From contig CAAERJ010000032.1 in NCBI GenBank assembly GCA_900758375.1, forward strand, positions 1 through 61,399: 61,399 nucleotides of DNA, written 5' to 3'. Shown here piece after piece: positions 6,955 to 16,000 of the stretch (positions within the stretch are counted from its first letter, which is position 1; every line of letters starts with the position of its first letter). Under the pieces are notes generated by a model. That model had not been told where the DNA came from, made no database searches, and saw only the letters and a list, made by a program, of their open reading frames with translations. This stretch comes from an uncultured Collinsella sp. GTDB taxonomy: Bacteria > Actinomycetota > Coriobacteriia > Coriobacteriales > Coriobacteriaceae. The translations under genes and the position numbers were made by a program.

Positions 6955-7893
6955 CTAGTCCTGGAACAGTGCCGTGGACAGGTAGCGCTCACCGGTATCG
7001 GCGAGCAGCGCCACGATGGTCTTGCCCTCGTTCTCGGGGCGCTTGGCCAGCTGCAGTGCGGCCCACACGGCGGCGCCGGACGAAATACCCACGAGCACGC
7101 CCTCCTTGTGGCCCACGGCGCGGCCGGTGGCAAAGGCGTCGTCGTTCTCGACGGGGATGATCTCGTCATAGACCTGGGTGTCGAGGACGTCGGGCACAAA
7201 GCCGGCGCCGATACCCTGGATCTTGTGCGGGCCGGCCTGGCCCTTAGAGAGCACCGGGGAGGTGGCGGGCTCGACGGCGACGACCTGAATCTCGGGGTTC
7301 TGCTCCTTGAGGAACTCGCCCACGCCGGTCACGGTACCGCCGGTGCCGACGCCGGCGACGAAGATGTCGACCTTGCCGTCGGTGTCATCCCAGATCTCGG
7401 GGCCGGTCGTGGCCTTGTGGATGGCGGGGTTGGCGGGGTTCACAAACTGGCCGGCGATAATGCTGTTGGGCGTCTCCTTCTGCAGCTCCTCGGCCTTGGC
7501 GATGGCGCCCTTCATGCCCTTGGAACCGTCGGTGAGCACGAGCTGCGCACCATATGCCTGCATCAGCTTGCGGCGCTCGACGGACATGGTCTCGGGCATG
7601 GTGATGATCACCTTGTAGCCGCGGGCCGCCGCTACCGAGGCGATGCCGACGCCGGTGTTGCCGCTCGTGGGCTCGATGATGGTGTAGTCGCCGCCGCGCA
7701 CGAGCTTGCCGGCTTTTTCGGCCTCGTCAATCATGTTCTTGGCGACGCGGTCTTTAACGGACCCGGCGGGGTTGAAGTATTCCAACTTGACGAGCACGCG
7801 GGCCTTGAGGTCCTCGTCGGCCTCAAAGTGGGTGAGCTCCAGGAGCGGGGTGTGGCCGATAAGCTGATCGATGGACGTGTAAACCTTGCTCAT
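6955..7893 (-). CDS. cysK: Cysteine synthase (O-acetylserine sulfhydrylase)
   Basis: This 312-residue fold-type II PLP enzyme makes cysteine from O-acetylserine and sulfide. The PLP lysine is K47 in NPAGSVKDR. The phosphate-binding loop reads PTSGNTGVG, the substrate loop reads ITMPETMS, and the C-terminal SSGAA motif is present. TGGAGG precedes the ATG by 8 nt. The gene is transcribed away from an Rrf2-family regulator, and its promoter contains a short palindrome, so control by that regulator in response to cysteine or Fe-S status is likely but inferred. Confidence 0.96.
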   Translation of the reverse strand: MSKVYTSIDQLIGHTPLLELTHFEADEDLKARVLVKLEYFNPAGSVKDRVAKNMIDEAEKAGKLVRGGDYTIIEPTSGNTGVGIASVAAARGYKVIITMPETMSVERRKLMQAYGAQLVLTDGSKGMKGAIAKAEELQKETPNSIIAGQFVNPANPAIHKATTGPEIWDDTDGKVDIFVAGVGTGGTVTGVGEFLKEQNPEIQVVAVEPATSPVLSKGQAGPHKIQGIGAGFVPDVLDTQVYDEIIPVENDDAFATGRAVGHKEGVLVGISSGAAVWAALQLAKRPENEGKTIVALLADTGERYLSTALFQD

Positions 7894-8000
7894 GGTGAAC
7901 CTCCAAAGTGTTCAAATGACTGGATACCGTGTGGTTTTACGGCGTGTGTAGCAGCGAAACCCACAAACCTTATGGGTTGTTCGTTTTGCTGTTGGCAAGC

Positions 8001-8029
8001 ATAGTAGGCACTAAAGCCTAGTAATGCAA
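8001..8029 (-). promoter_or_regulatory. cysK promoter with embedded palindrome
   Basis: On the minus strand TTGCAT (8029-8024), a 17-nt spacer and TACTAT (8006-8001) form a good promoter. A perfect palindrome TAGGC-actaaa-GCCTA (8005-8020) fills most of the spacer, an ideal position for a repressor. The divergent Rrf2-type regulator is the obvious candidate to bind it. Confidence 0.65.
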
Positions 8030-8146
8030 TAGGAAATAGAAGATTATTACGAGTCGATTAACCATCTTGACGGGAATAGGTATTTTCAAAACCAATATTT
8101 CGGCTAGAATTTCTACGAATTAAAAGACCGAAAGGCAGCAATATAT

Positions 8147-8575
8147 ATGTTGGTTTCCACAAAGGGCAGATATGCCCTGCGCGTTATGGTCGACCTGGCC
8201 GAGCATCAGGCGGCAGGTCGTATTCCACTCAAAGAGATCGCCGCGCGTCAGGGGATTTCGGAGAAGTATCTGGAGAACATTTTGGCCACGCTCGTCCGCG
8301 CCAATATGCTCTCGGGCATGCGCGGCAAGGGCGGCGGCTACGTGCTCACGCGCCCGCCCGAGCAGTATACGGTGGGCGAGATCTTGCGCCTGACCGAGGG
8401 CAGCCTGGCACCGGTCGCATGCCTGGACGGCGACTGCAAGGGCTGCTCGCGTTCGGATGAGTGCCCCACGCTCGACGTGTGGAAGAACCTGGACAAGCTC
8501 ATCAACGACTACCTCGACGGTGTGACGCTCGATGCGCTCGTTGCCCCCAACGAGGGCTACGACTACGTCATCTAG
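8147..8575 (+). CDS. Rrf2-family transcriptional regulator with four-cysteine cluster
   Basis: This 142-residue winged-helix regulator begins with the family hallmark MLVSTKGRYALRVMVDLAEH. The recognition region is GISEKYLENIL and the wing is GMRGKGGGYVL. C92, C97, C100 and C106 lie in the region where IscR, NsrR and RsrR carry Fe-S ligands, so it probably holds an Fe-S cluster. CymR-type regulators of cysteine metabolism lack these cysteines. Its position back to back with cysK suggests control of cysteine supply, or of Fe-S assembly through it. AAAGG upstream of ATG 8147 is the likely ribosome site. Whether it senses iron, NO, redox state or cysteine cannot be told from sequence. Confidence 0.88.
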   Translation: MLVSTKGRYALRVMVDLAEHQAAGRIPLKEIAARQGISEKYLENILATLVRANMLSGMRGKGGGYVLTRPPEQYTVGEILRLTEGSLAPVACLDGDCKGCSRSDECPTLDVWKNLDKLINDYLDGVTLDALVAPNEGYDYVI

Positions 8576-8644
8576 TCCCACCTGCCATTGGGGGACGGGG
8601 CAGAAATGCTGGATTTTCTTGCCCTCTGAGACTCGACAAATGAC

Positions 8645-8675
8645 AAGGCCGCCCATCGTTGCGATGGACGGCCTT
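8645..8675. terminator. Bidirectional terminator between convergent genes
   Basis: A 14-bp stem with one mismatch (8645-8658 with 8662-8675, loop TTG) sits between the rrf2-type gene (+) and the YvlD-type gene (-). A pyrimidine-rich, U-containing tail follows on the plus strand; the minus-strand tail is weaker. Confidence 0.7.
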
Positions 8676-8711
8676 CTTTAGGTGTGTTGTGGCGGTCCGA
8701 ATCCGGTCGCT

Positions 8712-9077
8712 TTAGTTCCTGGCGACGCTGTCGAGAATGCTGCGCATGATGGATACCAGGATGCTGCCCATAAAGGCTGATCCAAAGCCGGCAATGGAGA
8801 TACCCGCGCCCAACAGATTGACCGACAGGTAGCTGGCCAGCTCGAGCATAAAGCTGTTGACTACGAGCTGAAAAATACCAAGCGTGATAATAGTGAGCGG
8901 CAGCGAGATGACCGTCAGGAACGGCTTGACGAGCGAGTCGACGATGTTGAGGAACAGTCCCACGAAGGCAAAGCAGACCCAGGCGTCGGCCATGCCGAAG
9001 GGCTGAATGCCGGGGACGAGAAACGTTGCAATCGCGATGGCGATTGAGGTCAAAAGCCAGTTGAGCAAAAAGCGCAT
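8712..9077 (-). CDS. YvlD / phage-holin-superfamily IV type membrane protein
   Basis: The 121-residue protein is almost entirely hydrophobic, with four predicted helices. It begins MRFLLNWLLTSIAIAIATFLVPG and contains the family signature NIVDSLVKPFLTVISLPLTIITLG, with conserved helix-breaking Pro residues. This matches the small four-helix membrane family represented by YvlD (Pfam PF04020, named after mycobacteriophage holins). There is no phage context, so a holin role is not implied; the cellular function is unknown. A longer frame opens at 9212, but AAAGGATCTCC just before ATG 9077 fixes the start. The gene is monocistronic. Confidence 0.82.
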   Translation of the reverse strand: MRFLLNWLLTSIAIAIATFLVPGIQPFGMADAWVCFAFVGLFLNIVDSLVKPFLTVISLPLTIITLGIFQLVVNSFMLELASYLSVNLLGAGISIAGFGSAFMGSILVSIMRSILDSVARN

Positions 9078-9399
9078 GGTGGAGATCCTTTCTTGCGCAA
9101 AACGTGGCAAAGAGGCGTGAGGGGCACATGCCTTTGCAACTTGGATGGGTGCGGGGCACGGCCTTGTTTGGGCGCCCATTGTCTCAGATATTCGTGGAGC
9201 TTGCGTGCGCATTCGGTTTCAAAACGGCGTTCGTCCTAGAAAACGTGCCGCTGGCAGAGAGTCTTGTCGCTTTAGTTTGGTGGTGTGCTAAACTGCTACG
9301 GGCAAAAGCCACAGGCGTTGCCCTATTGCATAGAACGGGCGAACGATGCCCGATGTCAGTATCAACTTCGATGCCTTTTGGCGGGTTTGGCGGTGATCG
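9078..9399. other. Divergent intergenic region (322 nt), no gene
   Basis: No coding signal is seen between the YvlD-type gene (-) and the YerC-like gene (+). An AT-richer stretch near 9263-9295 (TTGTCG ... GCTAAACT) is the best candidate promoter for the rightward gene, but its spacing is not ideal. Confidence 0.4.
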
Positions 9400-9699
9400 A
9401 TGAATATCGAGAACATGTTTGACAAGCCTGATGTCAAGCAGCTGGTCCACGCATTTAGCCTTTTGGACGACGAGAAAGATATCCAAGCGTTTTTGACCGA
9501 TATCTGCACGCCGCGCGAGATTTGCGATCTATCGCAGCGTCTGCAGGTCGCGCGTTACCTAGACGAGGGCGAGCCCTATGTCGAGGTTCAGGCGCGCACC
9601 GGCGCTTCGTCCACCACGGTGAGCCGTGTGTCCAAGGCGCTCAACGGCGAGTACGGTGGCTACCGCAAAATCCTCATTAAACTGGAGGATGGCGAGTAG
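9400..9699 (+). CDS. YerC/YecD family TrpR-like regulator
   Basis: The 99-residue protein is all-helical and belongs to the TrpR-related YerC/YecD family of Gram-positive bacteria. Recognisable parts are TPREICDLSQRLQVARYLDEG and the helix-turn-helix VQARTGASSTTVSRVSKAL. Family members are proposed DNA-binding regulators; their ligand and targets are mostly unknown. The ribosome site is poor (GGCGGTGAT before the ATG). The gene stands alone and ends at an intrinsic terminator, after which a long inverted repeat begins. Confidence 0.88.
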   Translation: MNIENMFDKPDVKQLVHAFSLLDDEKDIQAFLTDICTPREICDLSQRLQVARYLDEGEPYVEVQARTGASSTTVSRVSKALNGEYGGYRKILIKLEDGE

Positions 9700-9721
9700 G
9701 CCGCGCCAAAAACGAATTGTG

Positions 9722-9750
9722 CAAAACCGCTCCTCTGGGGGCGGTTTTTT
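9722..9750 (+). terminator. Intrinsic terminator after the YerC-like gene
   Basis: AACCGCTCC-tctg-GGGGCGGTT forms a GC-rich stem followed by a T6 run. Confidence 0.88.
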
Positions 9751-9833
9751 GATCCCTTGGGGATGGAGGAAAACGGATCACCGGGTTAGACTGACCCCCT
9801 CGATGATCCGTTTTCCTCCGTCCCCAAGGGATC
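9751..9833. repeat. Long inverted repeat, 30-bp arms with one G-U position
   Basis: Arms 9751-9780 and 9804-9833 are complementary at 29 of 30 positions; the exception would be a G-U pair in the plus-strand RNA. The loop is 23 nt. The element lies between the YerC-like gene and addB and abuts the three tandem 19-bp repeats. Confidence 0.85.
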
Positions 9834-9889
9834 AAATCTGTTGGCGTGGGGCAAATCTGTTGGCGTGGGGCAAATCTGTTGGCGTGGGC
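9833..9889 (+). repeat. Three tandem 19-bp repeats upstream of addB
   Basis: The unit CAAATCTGTTGGCGTGGGG occurs at 9833-9851 and 9852-9870, and a third copy at 9871-9889 differs only in its last base. The array ends about 49 nt before the AddB start codon. Confidence 0.9.
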
Positions 9890-9937
9890 GGGTAGGATGG
9901 ATGCATTGATTATTGCGAACAGTTTGAGCGGAGGACC

Positions 9938-12900
9938 ATGCCTGTTCGAATCTATACCACCAATGCCGGCACGGATTTGAGCGATGCCGAGTCGGCGTTG
10001 CTTGCCGACCTTATTGCCCGCCACGGGCGTGCCGTGTTGCTGGCGCCAACGTTTGCCGAGCTCGACCTGTGCCGTCATGATGCGGCGGAAGCCAGCGTTT
10101 CACTGGGTATTGACTACAAGACGCCTACATCGTGGCTTCGCTCGCTTTGGGAGCTTTTGGGCGACGGGCGCGGTTTCGTCGACAACCTGCAGCGCCAGAT
10201 GCTGTTTTCGGACATGGTCACGCGCCTCGATGATGCCGACCTGCAGCCGCTTTCGCGCAGCCAGGGCACGGTGCGCATGCTCGCGCGCATGGCCCGCGAT
10301 GTGCTGCCGGGTGTGGCGGGGACGGGTGCCGAACGATGCCGTGGCAACAATTGCCAGCCTGAGCCAAAAAGCGATGCCGAGGCTCGTGTGTTCGAGCTTT
10401 TGCGTGCCTACGCGGGCGGTTTGGACCGTCGAGATATGGTCGAGCCCTGCGAGGCAGCTGACATTATGGCCGGTGCCCTGGCCGATAACCTGCCGGCGTG
10501 CACCCGCGCCGTATGCGTGCGCGGTATCACATCGTTTACGCACGGCCTGCTCGAGCTGCTGTCTGCCGTGGCGAACAATGGGGGAGAGGTCGTCGTGCTG
10601 CTTGCCCGCGAGCAGGCGACGATGCGCGAGGAGCTTGCCGCGGCATTTGATGCCCGCGGCGTGCTGTTTGAGGCCGCGCCGCTGGGGGAGGACGCCGTCG
10701 CGTCTGATGCCGCTTGCGGGACCGCTGCTCAGCCTGTCTTTATTGAGGTCGCCGGCCCCCATGCCCGTGCTCATGTCTATGCGGACGCCATCGATAAGTT
10801 GGTGAAAGTGCACAAGGAGTCCAAGGCCGATAAGGCTACGGCAACGCCCGCCGACCCCGTGCGCGTGCTCGTTGTTTCTGCCCGGGCACCCCAGCTGTTC
10901 GGTGAGCTCGCCTCTCGTCTGGCGGCTCGTCATATCGCTGCCGAGACGGTTGAGTTCACGGCGTTTTCCCAATCCATTGCGGGCAGGCAGTTTGCGGCGC
11001 TTGCCGGCCTGATCGAGCGCATGAAGGCCGCCGATGGGAGCACGGCGTCAAAGACCGAGTGGTGGCCCGCGCCGGAGCTTACCGACTGGATCTACAGTCC
11101 GCTTTCGGGCGCTGATGCCGTCAATGCTCGCACCTTCGATAAGAATATGCGTCTCTCGCGCAGCAAGACTACCGCGGGCGTTAAGAGCCTGCTGCAGAGC
11201 GTTCAGGGCCAGGTGAGGGGCGCGCGCAAGGCGGCGAGCGACGAGAACTGGTTTAAGAACGTGCCGTGTGTGGTCTCGGACGTGTTCCAGGCGCTGTGGC
11301 GTGACAAGCCCGTGACGGCGCTTAAGGCCATGCTTGCCGTTGCCGAGGCGTTGCCCGATCGCTCGCTGGGCAGCTTGGATGGCCAAGCCCGTCGCCAGGC
11401 GGAGGTGGCCCTGCTGCGCCACGTCATCGACATCCTTATGAATGGCGCCCGCGCGCTCGACGTGTCGCAGGCTGCAACCGTGCCCGTGCTCGATGGCATT
11501 CGCACCAAGGTGGACAAGCGCAGCGCCGCCTACGATTACGAGACCCACGAGGTCGACCGCGCGCCGCGCGCCCAGGTGCGCTTTGCGTCGCTTGCCGATG
11601 CGGCAGCCCTGCGCCCCGGCAGCTACGATGCCGTGCTGTTTGCCGATGTCGATTTGGACAGCTATCCGCTCTCACACGAGGAGGGGCCGCTGGCCACGCT
11701 GGCGGCGAGCCTTGGTCGCGAGGGCGTGATGCTTGAGCCCGCGGCCTTGCTGCGCGTGCGCTTTGGCCACGCGATGCAGGCGGCACGCGGCCCGGTTGCG
11801 CTTGCGCGCGTGACGCACGATCGCCAGGCGCGCGAGTGCTATCCGGCTGCCGTATGGACCGAGTTGCGGGCGCATGCCGAGGCCGCTGAAGCTGCTAAGG
11901 CTACTGACGCCGACAAGGCCGCTGACACCGACAAGGCGAAGTGCGTGGGTGAGGGCGATATCGTAAGGGACTTCGATCCCGCGGCAGGCGAAGGTCTCAA
12001 GCGCGAGCGCGTGACCTGTGAAGCCCCTCAGCATCTGAGTGCCGAGGCCGTGCCGTATTTGGTCCTGCGCCGTCGCGATGGCGAGGGCGAGGACGCGCCG
12101 CTCGTGCCGCGCCTGACGTCCGCCTCGCAGATTGAGGCGTACTCGACGTGCCCGCTGTGCTGGTTCGTGTCGTATCGCGTGAAGCCTCAGTCCATCGATG
12201 CGGGCTTTGGCAACATGGAGAAGGGTAACTTCGTCCACGACGTGCTGGAACACCTGCACGCCCGTCTGCCCCAAGAGGGCATGGAGCGTGTGACGCCCGA
12301 GAACCTGCCGCGCGCACAGGAGCTGCTGCGCGAGGTCTTTGCCGAGACCCTGGCCGAGCACGCCGGCAAGCGCGGTACCGAAGGCCCACTGGTGCCGCTC
12401 TCCCCGGTGGAGGAGCGTCAGGTGGCCGAGATTCTGCCGCAGCTGGAAGGCGTTCTTGCCTACGAGTCCGAGGCGCTCACCCCCTTCGCGCCGCGCTATC
12501 TGGAGTTTGCGTTCAACGAGCTCCAGGTCGAATATGCCGGTTGGCCGCTCGGCGGGCGCATCGACCGCGTTGACGTGGATGCCGAGAATCGCGCCGTGGT
12601 AATCGACTACAAGCATCGTTCGGGTGTCGAGGAGTTTAAGCTCGCCGATCCCACGGTGCGCGACGAGGAGTCGGGCGAGGCCCCCATCGACGACCCGCGC
12701 TGGCTGCCGCCCCATACCCAGACACTCATCTACGCCCAGGCCATGCGTCGGGCGCTGGGCCTAGATACCCGTGCTGCGCTCTATTTTTCGACCAAGGGTG
12801 GCAAGCCCGCGCTGCGCGGCGCGGCGAGTGCCGAGTTGCTCGAGGAAGAGCGCGGCGACGGTCGCATCCCGGGCCTCAAGAAGGGCTTTCCGGGCGAGGG

Positions 12901-13072
12901 CGGCAACATGGACTTCGATGCGCTGCTCGACCGCGTGGAGACCGGCATTGCCGAGCGCCTGCGCGAGCTCGAGGCGGGCGACGTCGCCGCTGTCGATCCG
13001 ACGTCGGCGCAGGCCGCGCATGCGCGCTGCTCGTATAACCACGAAGGAACGTTTGTAAGGAGGGACGTGTAG
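9938..13072 (+). CDS. addB: AddB-like ATP-dependent nuclease subunit
   Basis: This 1044-residue protein pairs with AddA in the two-nuclease AddAB complex that resects double-strand breaks for RecA. The N-terminal half is an inactive helicase-like scaffold with no Walker A (it reads RHGRAVLLAPTF). A Lys/Asp/Ala-rich low-complexity linker lies at about residues 650-670. The C-terminal third is a RecB-type PD-(D/E)XK nuclease: GNFVHDVLEHLH, then GGRIDRVDVD (~871-880) and VIDYK (888-892). AddB proteins often carry a 4Fe-4S cluster with one Cys before and three after the nuclease core. Here C738 (and C741) are present, but the C-terminal set is reduced to C1031, so the cluster is probably missing. 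The stop codon is 3 nt before addA. Confidence 0.85.
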   Translation: MPVRIYTTNAGTDLSDAESALLADLIARHGRAVLLAPTFAELDLCRHDAAEASVSLGIDYKTPTSWLRSLWELLGDGRGFVDNLQRQMLFSDMVTRLDDADLQPLSRSQGTVRMLARMARDVLPGVAGTGAERCRGNNCQPEPKSDAEARVFELLRAYAGGLDRRDMVEPCEAADIMAGALADNLPACTRAVCVRGITSFTHGLLELLSAVANNGGEVVVLLAREQATMREELAAAFDARGVLFEAAPLGEDAVASDAACGTAAQPVFIEVAGPHARAHVYADAIDKLVKVHKESKADKATATPADPVRVLVVSARAPQLFGELASRLAARHIAAETVEFTAFSQSIAGRQFAALAGLIERMKAADGSTASKTEWWPAPELTDWIYSPLSGADAVNARTFDKNMRLSRSKTTAGVKSLLQSVQGQVRGARKAASDENWFKNVPCVVSDVFQALWRDKPVTALKAMLAVAEALPDRSLGSLDGQARRQAEVALLRHVIDILMNGARALDVSQAATVPVLDGIRTKVDKRSAAYDYETHEVDRAPRAQVRFASLADAAALRPGSYDAVLFADVDLDSYPLSHEEGPLATLAASLGREGVMLEPAALLRVRFGHAMQAARGPVALARVTHDRQARECYPAAVWTELRAHAEAAEAAKATDADKAADTDKAKCVGEGDIVRDFDPAAGEGLKRERVTCEAPQHLSAEAVPYLVLRRRDGEGEDAPLVPRLTSASQIEAYSTCPLCWFVSYRVKPQSIDAGFGNMEKGNFVHDVLEHLHARLPQEGMERVTPENLPRAQELLREVFAETLAEHAGKRGTEGPLVPLSPVEERQVAEILPQLEGVLAYESEALTPFAPRYLEFAFNELQVEYAGWPLGGRIDRVDVDAENRAVVIDYKHRSGVEEFKLADPTVRDEESGEAPIDDPRWLPPHTQTLIYAQAMRRALGLDTRAALYFSTKGGKPALRGAASAELLEEERGDGRIPGLKKGFPGEGGNMDFDALLDRVETGIAERLRELEAGDVAAVDPTSAQAAHARCSYNHEGTFVRRDV

Positions 13073-13075
13073 ACC

Positions 13076-16000
13076 ATGGATCTTTCGACTTTGATGCCGC
13101 AACAGCTGCAAGTCGTCAAAACGCTCGACCGCCCGCTGTTTGTCTCGGCGGGTGCCGGCTCGGGCAAGACCTTTACCCTCACGCGCCGCATTGTCTACGC
13201 GCTCTCGCCCGAATCCGGTCCGTTTGTCGAGCATCTGGACCAGGTGCTCGCCATTACCTTTACCAAAGACGCCGCGGCCGAGATTCGCGACCGTGTGCGC
13301 CGTGCGCTTATCGACGAGGGTATGGACGAAGAGGCCCTGACGGTCGACGACGCTTGGATCTCGACCATCCACGGCATGTGCTCGCGTATCCTGCGCGCGC
13401 ATGCGCTGGAGCTGGGCATCGATCCCGAGTTCACGGTGCTCGCCGATACCGACGAACTTATGGATCAGGCTGTTGAGCATGTGCTGGGGCGCGCGACGGC
13501 GCCCGATGCCGCGCCCGAGCTCGCCGCTTCGCTTAAGGCCCTCTACGCCTGGTATCCCATGGCGGGCGAGGGCGGGACGTTTGGCGCCGGTACCACCATC
13601 AAAGGCCTGGTGCGCGACTTGCTGGAGCTATCGAGCCAGCTTCCGGGCGGCATGGACGATGTGTGCGTGGCGCGCGGCCAGGCCGACACCTCGGCGCTTG
13701 CCGATGCCTATCGTGCGGCGCTGGGCGCAAGCAAGGCCACGACCGAGAAAGCGCAGGTGGCACTCGACGCCATCGACGCGTTTGAGGCGAGCGGCAGAAC
13801 CATGGAGGATGCGGCGCGACTCATGATGTCGTGCAGTATGCCTCGGGCGAGCAAGGCGTTTCCTAAGGAGCAGGTGGAGCTACTCAAGGCCGAGGCCGCC
13901 GATGCGTTTATCAATATCGTGCTTGCCTGCGGCGGCCCGGCGCTCGATGCGCTGACGGGACTTGCCCGTGCCGTAGAGGCGGAGTACCGTGCGCTCAAGG
14001 CCGACCAGTCCGCGCTCGATAACAATGACCTGCTGCGCATGGCGTACGAGGCGCTGCGCGACTACCCGGCTATTCGAGCTGCCTATGAGGGCCGCTTTAA
14101 GATGGTCATGATCGATGAGTTCCAGGATACCGATCAGATGCAGGTCGATTTGATTCGCTATCTGACGGGCGCGGGGGAGCGCGCGCTGTGCACCGTGGGC
14201 GATGCGCAGCAGTCGATCTACCGCTTCCGTGGCGCCGAGGTCGAGGTGTTTCGCCGCCAGGAGCGCAAGGTGGGATCGACGACGGCGCCCGAGACGGCTG
14301 TCGCATCCGATGCCCCCGCCGGCGAGCTCGTTAAGCTTGTACGCAACTTCCGCAGTCACGACGAGGTGCTGCGCTATGTGGCGCGCGTCTTTGACGGCGA
14401 CACCGGTGGTTTGATGCAGGGGTTCTTGGATCTTGAACCGAGCGACAAACGCAAGGACAAGCTCAAGGCAAAGGCTTCGCGCCGCCAGGCGCTGTTCGTT
14501 GCCGGTGGCAGCACGCAGGAGCGAACGCAGGCGAAAGCTCGTGCGATTGCGGAGCGGTTCCAAGCGCTCGTCAAAGCGGGGCAGCCCCAGGGCGATATGG
14601 TGTTGCTGCTGGGTCGCATGACCAACGCCGATGTCTATGCGCAAGCTTTCCGTGACCAAGGGCTCGACTGTGTGATCGCAGGCGGCTCGGTCTTTGCCCA
14701 GGCAGCCGAGGTGCAGACGGTGCGTGCCCTGGTCTGCGCGCTCGCCAATCCGGCTGATACGGCCCAAGGCCTTATGCCGTTGCTGGCCTCGCCGATGTTT
14801 GCACTCGGCGCCCAGGAGTTCCTGGCGCTGGCGACCAAGCTCGACGAGCAGACGGGCGAGACGTCGCGCCGCAATATCGATGTGGGCATCATGAGCGATT
14901 CCGATGTGCCGGGTTTGCAGAGCCTGCCGCTCGTGACGCGTGCCCGCGAGGTGCTGCGCTACGCGCTTCGTCGCGTGGGACGCGATTCGTTCGCCGCCAT
15001 CGCGCGCGATGTGGTCAATGCCTCCGGCTGGTTCGTACGTCTGGCGCAGCGCGGCCCCGAGGGCAAGGCCATTGCCGCCAACGTGCTCAAGGCGCTCGAC
15101 GCCGTGGCCGAGGCGGAGGCCGAGTTCGGCAACTCGCCGCGTTCCATCGCGCTGGCCTTCGACCGCTTCTTGGCGGGCAAGGAGGCCCCGGGCGCCCTCA
15201 ACGAGGAGGGCGACGGCGCGGTACGCATCATGACCGTGCATGCGTCCAAGGGCCTGGAGTATCCGGTCGTGGCGGTTGCCGAGTGTTTTGGCGTGCGCAA
15301 ATCGTCCGGTGCGGCACAGATGGGTCGCGTCGAGGGCGGAGCGCAGGTCGTGGCACTGCCGGCACGCTTCGACGGCGTTAAGCTCGCCGACGGTACCTTT
15401 GTGAAGGGCGACGACGTCAAAAAACAGTTTGAGCATGCGTTTAAGGGCAAGGGTACGTCGCTGTGGCTGCCGCCGGAGCTCATGGAGGACGTCTGTGCGA
15501 CGGGCTCTCCCGCCGAGGCATTTGCCCGCCTGCGTAACGACGACCTGCGGCTTTCGCTCGAGGAACGGGCCCGCTTGCTCTACGTTGCCATGACGCGAGC
15601 GGGCGAGCTGGTGATCTTGGCGATGGATGCCGGTGTGAGCCGCGGCAAGGTGACGGCGCCGACCTTCGACGTCGAGACCGATCTGACCTACGACGTGCTG
15701 CGCCGCATCCTGCCGACTGACAGTCTGGACATGCCGCAGCTCGATAGCGACCGTTTGGTGTTCGACAACTCCAAGCCGGGCGATTACGAGCTCATCTCGC
15801 TGGCGGACTTTACGTTTGGTGAGCAGGCGTTTGAGGCTAACGCTTCGCTGGATGCCGAGGGCAGGCTTGTTCGCGGCGATGTCGATGTCACTGATAATGC
15901 TGCGCACTCAACTGTGCCCGGTCCTGCCGACCCCAAGCCCGATTCGTTTGAGCTTGTGTATCCCCAGGCAGTGGGCGTGCGCATGGGCATCTGTCCGTAT

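Noticed and set aside
8712..9077. Prophage holin
   Set aside because: The family name derives from phage holins, but no lysis or structural phage genes are nearby; YvlD-like proteins are ordinary chromosomal genes.
9833..9889. Possible CRISPR array
   Set aside because: The three 19-bp units are directly adjacent with no spacers, and no cas gene is near.
13880..15907. 675-codon minus-strand frame opposite addA
   Set aside because: Arg/His/Leu-rich shadow of the helicase gene, with no motif and no ribosome site.
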